A stretch of DNA of 64,000 bases from Haloarcula ordinaria (lineage in GTDB: Archaea > Halobacteriota > Halobacteria > Halobacteriales > Haloarculaceae): positions 2,852,001 through 2,916,000 of the forward strand of contig NZ_CP119789.1 in assembly GCF_029338275.1 (NCBI RefSeq). The letters run 5' to 3'. This document shows, one piece after another, positions 61,736-64,000 of this stretch. Both the position numbers and the translations under genes were made by a program. A model generated the notes under the pieces. The model was given only the letters and a program-made list of their open reading frames with translations. It had not been told where the DNA came from and made no database searches. The number at the start of each line of letters is the position of its first letter. Within the stretch, counting starts at the first letter, position 1.

Positions 61736-63190
61736 TCAGTTGCAGCGACGAACGAACAACTCGTCGTTGACCCGCTCAACCAAGAATACGCAGTCATCCA
61801 CCATTGAGGTCTCGTTGACGTAGGTCGGCCCCCTGTCAGTAGCGACGCGCGACCGTTCTTTCAACAGTAGGTCCGAATATACTACTACTCGCCCGTGATC
61901 GTGGGCATAGTTATTGTATGAACCGTCGATGAATTCGTACCCCACGAACGTGATGTCTTCGGGTGTCATCTGATGGCCAGCCATCTGCCGTCCCGCAGCG
62001 TACCCCTCGTATTCGGCAACACCATCGAGAGATGCCTGGGGCGGCGTTTCGTCATCCAGCGGGCCGTATTCGTTGTGCCAGACTTGCGCTCCGGATGCTG
62101 ATACGAGCAGTAAGTAGACGAGAACTACCGTTTTCGTATCGGCGTAACTCGATTCAAGCGCTGTGTCCAGAACCTTGTGCAGAACGAGACCAGAACTGAC
62201 GGCTAGTGGGGCGAGTGTCCCCCACATGAAATACTCTAAATGGTAACCACCGACAAGCGCGAGCGGGATGACGATGCCGCTGAAATGCCACGCGCTGAGC
62301 ATCAGCGCCCGATTCGATTTCGAACGCAGATAGTAGATTCCCCACCCAATGGTGCTGGCCACTGTGAGTGGCAGGACGACGTTCATAAATATCTGAAAAG
62401 TGGTCAGACTGTCACTCAGATACCAGTTGTTGGACGGGAGATACGTGAGCCACCAATTAATTTGGAGGAAGAGAGCGCCGTTGGTCTGCGTTCCGAAGTT
62501 GGTCAGCTGAGAGGTATTTGAGGGTTGTAACTTCGTCAAGAGGTGGACCACCCCAGTCCAGGTGACGCCGATGGCGGCAAAAGTGGCAAATTTGCGTCGT
62601 TTCTGGGTGGCCCAGTAGATGGCTCCGATCGGCGCCAGAATAACGGCTTCCCATAGATGATTGGTGATCGCCAGCAATAGGAGGATGATCGAGCCGTAGA
62701 AATACAGTTCCCGTTCTTGCTCTGCGTCGGCGTACGCTAAGAACAGGGCGGCGGTGGTCAGAAGGATACTCAGCGATTCGGGGAGGTACGCGTACGCGAA
62801 ACGGTGGCTAAGGGGAAATAGCCAGAAGAATCCGGCAGCTAATAGGCCTGCTCGATAGTCTGTGAGATACGAAACGAATTTGAAAATCACGATGGATGCG
62901 GCAAGTATAGACAGGAGACTAATCAATCGGCCGCCCTCGTGGTAGCCGAGTGCGACTAGTGGAGACGCAAGGGTGCTGTGCAAATGTAGTGCCGAATAGC
63001 TCTCTGATGGCGTGAGAATGAAAAACGAGCGAATCGGCATCCGTGAGAAAGCCAGCGACTGAAAATACCCGGCGATTTCTCGCGATTTGTGAAAGTGCAT
63101 TGGTATGAGCGTATTCAATAACGGAAAGAATAGTATAGCTGGGAGGGCGACGAGAATCCGCTGCCAATTGATACGAAGGAATCCATTCAT
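61736..63190 (-). CDS. large membrane glycosyltransferase-like protein
   Basis: 484 residues from MNGFLRINWQRI, about 12 helices over the first 390 residues, then a soluble C-terminal domain (DETPPQASLDGVAEYEGYAAGRQMAGHQMTPED onward) ending CVFLVERVNDELFVRRC. Layout matches archaeal GT-C (AglB/PMT-like) proteins without a known subfamily. ITNHLWEAVILAPIGAIYW and WHFSGIVIPLALVGGYHLEYFMW are helices. A second ATG four codons upstream exists. Part of the same glycan island, separated from the other GTs by the IS5 element. Confidence 0.72.
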   Translation of the reverse strand: MNGFLRINWQRILVALPAILFFPLLNTLIPMHFHKSREIAGYFQSLAFSRMPIRSFFILTPSESYSALHLHSTLASPLVALGYHEGGRLISLLSILAASIVIFKFVSYLTDYRAGLLAAGFFWLFPLSHRFAYAYLPESLSILLTTAALFLAYADAEQERELYFYGSIILLLLAITNHLWEAVILAPIGAIYWATQKRRKFATFAAIGVTWTGVVHLLTKLQPSNTSQLTNFGTQTNGALFLQINWWLTYLPSNNWYLSDSLTTFQIFMNVVLPLTVASTIGWGIYYLRSKSNRALMLSAWHFSGIVIPLALVGGYHLEYFMWGTLAPLAVSSGLVLHKVLDTALESSYADTKTVVLVYLLLVSASGAQVWHNEYGPLDDETPPQASLDGVAEYEGYAAGRQMAGHQMTPEDITFVGYEFIDGSYNNYAHDHGRVVVYSDLLLKERSRVATDRGPTYVNETSMVDDCVFLVERVNDELFVRRCN

Positions 63191-63310
63191 AACGAACATC
63201 AAATGGGAAGCGCAATTAAATCCCCCGACTGTCTGGTCATGGGAATGCGTAGAGAATAAGGTCTATAATTAATTGGAGGGAAATTCAAATGATAATAATT
63301 ATACGATTGC

Positions 63311-64000
63311 TGGCACTGTCTAGTTCTGAACCTCCTCAGCTGGCGTTCGTCCGTCGAGCGCTTGGTTCGGTCGTTCGTGGTTGTAGTGGTGTCTGAAGCG
63401 TCGTAACAACTGTTTCGCGCTGGATTAACTGCCCCTCCAGAAGGAATGAAAGCGGTCGATTCGCATGGTCACGGTCTGGAACCATTTTTCGATGTGGTTC
63501 CGGATTCGGTACTCAAGCCGACCGCTCAAATCGTGACGAGCGAGGGCAGTCAGATACCCTGCAGCATCGACGAGAAACTCTGTCTCGGCGACATCGTGTT
63601 TCTGCGTGAGCCGATGCAGGAACGCCGCCGCGGGGTCAGTCCCGCGGCGGCTGAACACATCGACCCATAGCAACAACCTCGAATCGACGTCAACGGCGGC
63701 GTACAGCCACTTCTTTTCGCCGTCAACTTCGATTTGTTTCTCGTCGACCGCGACCCGCGACGGCTCCGCCGTCGGCGGGTCGCTCTGGGCTTCAGACAGC
63801 GTATGCACCCAGTTCCAGACCGCACCGTGAGAACGGTCGACACCCAGCAGGTCTAAGATTGCCACCGTCTCCCTAATCAACAGCCCCGCCGTATGGAGAC
63901 GCACCCCAAACCGCCGGACGGGTGTCGGAGTGCGCTCGTTCTCCCAAATGTCTTGGCTGTCCTCGTCTAACATCTCTCTGAGGAGGTCTGCGAGTTGCAT
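63311..64000 (-). mobile_element. IS6-family insertion sequence, right-hand part
   Basis: The end GGCACTGTC (63313-63321) next to the transposase stop resembles IS6/ISH terminal repeats. The left terminus is beyond the window, whose last base is the first base of the transposase ATG on the other strand. Confidence 0.6.
63320..64000 (-). pseudogene. IS6-family transposase with one premature stop
   Basis: Begins MQLADLLREMLDEDSQDIWE. DDE motifs: RVAVDEKQIEVDGEKKWLYA (first Asp), FLVDAAGYLTAL (second Asp) and the HIEKWF/RNHIEKW region before the last Glu area. The frame stops at TAA 63425-63427 after FHSFWRGS, but continues in frame to AKQLLRRFRHHYNHERPNQA-LDGRTPAEEVQN with its proper stop TAG at 63320-63322. 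Restored length 226 residues. The lost part includes the end of the catalytic core, so activity is doubtful. Confidence 0.85.

Overview
The window is chromosomal DNA of a haloarchaeon (class Halobacteria; the gene set fits the Haloarcula/Halomicrobium relatives, but the genus cannot be fixed from this stretch). Evidence: GC-rich core genes encoding very acidic proteins, the archaeal S10-spc type ribosomal operon with Rnp1, S4e, L32e and L19e interleaved, an archaeal Mch, an archaeal phosphoglycolate phosphatase, TATA boxes about 27 bases before start codons (leaderless mRNAs), and ISH-type insertion sequences.

Region 1 (1-27000) is ordinary core genome: start of a mevalonate-pathway decarboxylase, a cobalamin adenosyltransferase, MsrA, a receiver protein facing a 1399-residue PAS/GAF histidine kinase, the glycine cleavage operon gcvT-gcvH-gcvPA-gcvPB, a NYN nuclease, a TatD-like gene broken by two 1-base insertions, a phosphate/polyphosphate group (AbrB-PhoU regulator, PPK1, phosphoesterase), S8e, pyrF, a membrane J-protein, a GTPBP1-like GTPase, Mch and a thiamine-binding protein.

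Region 2 (27000-27460) holds a tRNA-Gly(GCC) gene with several decayed copies of its own 3' end and flank just downstream, the usual mark of past integration at a tRNA.

Region 3 (27740-41998) is one long operon: a SPOUT-type RNA methyltransferase, then L3-L4-L23-L2-S19-L22-S3-L29-Rnp1-S17-L14-L24-S4e-L5-S14-S8-L6-L32e-L19e-L18-S5-L30-L15-SecY. Most genes overlap or touch. The genes that usually follow secY in haloarchaea (adk and onward) are absent here.

Region 4 (42000-52700) is accessory DNA starting directly after secY. It has two operons pairing a DNA-binding protein with a tyrosine recombinase (42070-43853 and 49630-51047), a frameshifted TumE-type toxin beside an intact HTH antitoxin with a tandem operator, a MazF/antitoxin pair, an intact DUF433/DUF5615 pair followed by a decayed second DUF433 gene, small regulators, a tRNA-like fragment, and a mosaic of two transposase relics.

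Region 5 (52700-63200) is a lower-GC surface-glycan island. An operon encodes a decaprenyl-phosphate phosphoribosyltransferase-like UbiA enzyme, a PHP phosphoesterase and a flippase-like membrane protein. Around it lie an NAD-dependent epimerase, a VTT-domain membrane protein and three multi-membrane-span GT-C-like glycosyltransferase candidates. Together they suggest a polyprenyl-phosphate-linked pentose pathway that feeds extracellular glycosylation. A broken IS5-type element interrupts the island and an IS6-type transposase gene closes the window.
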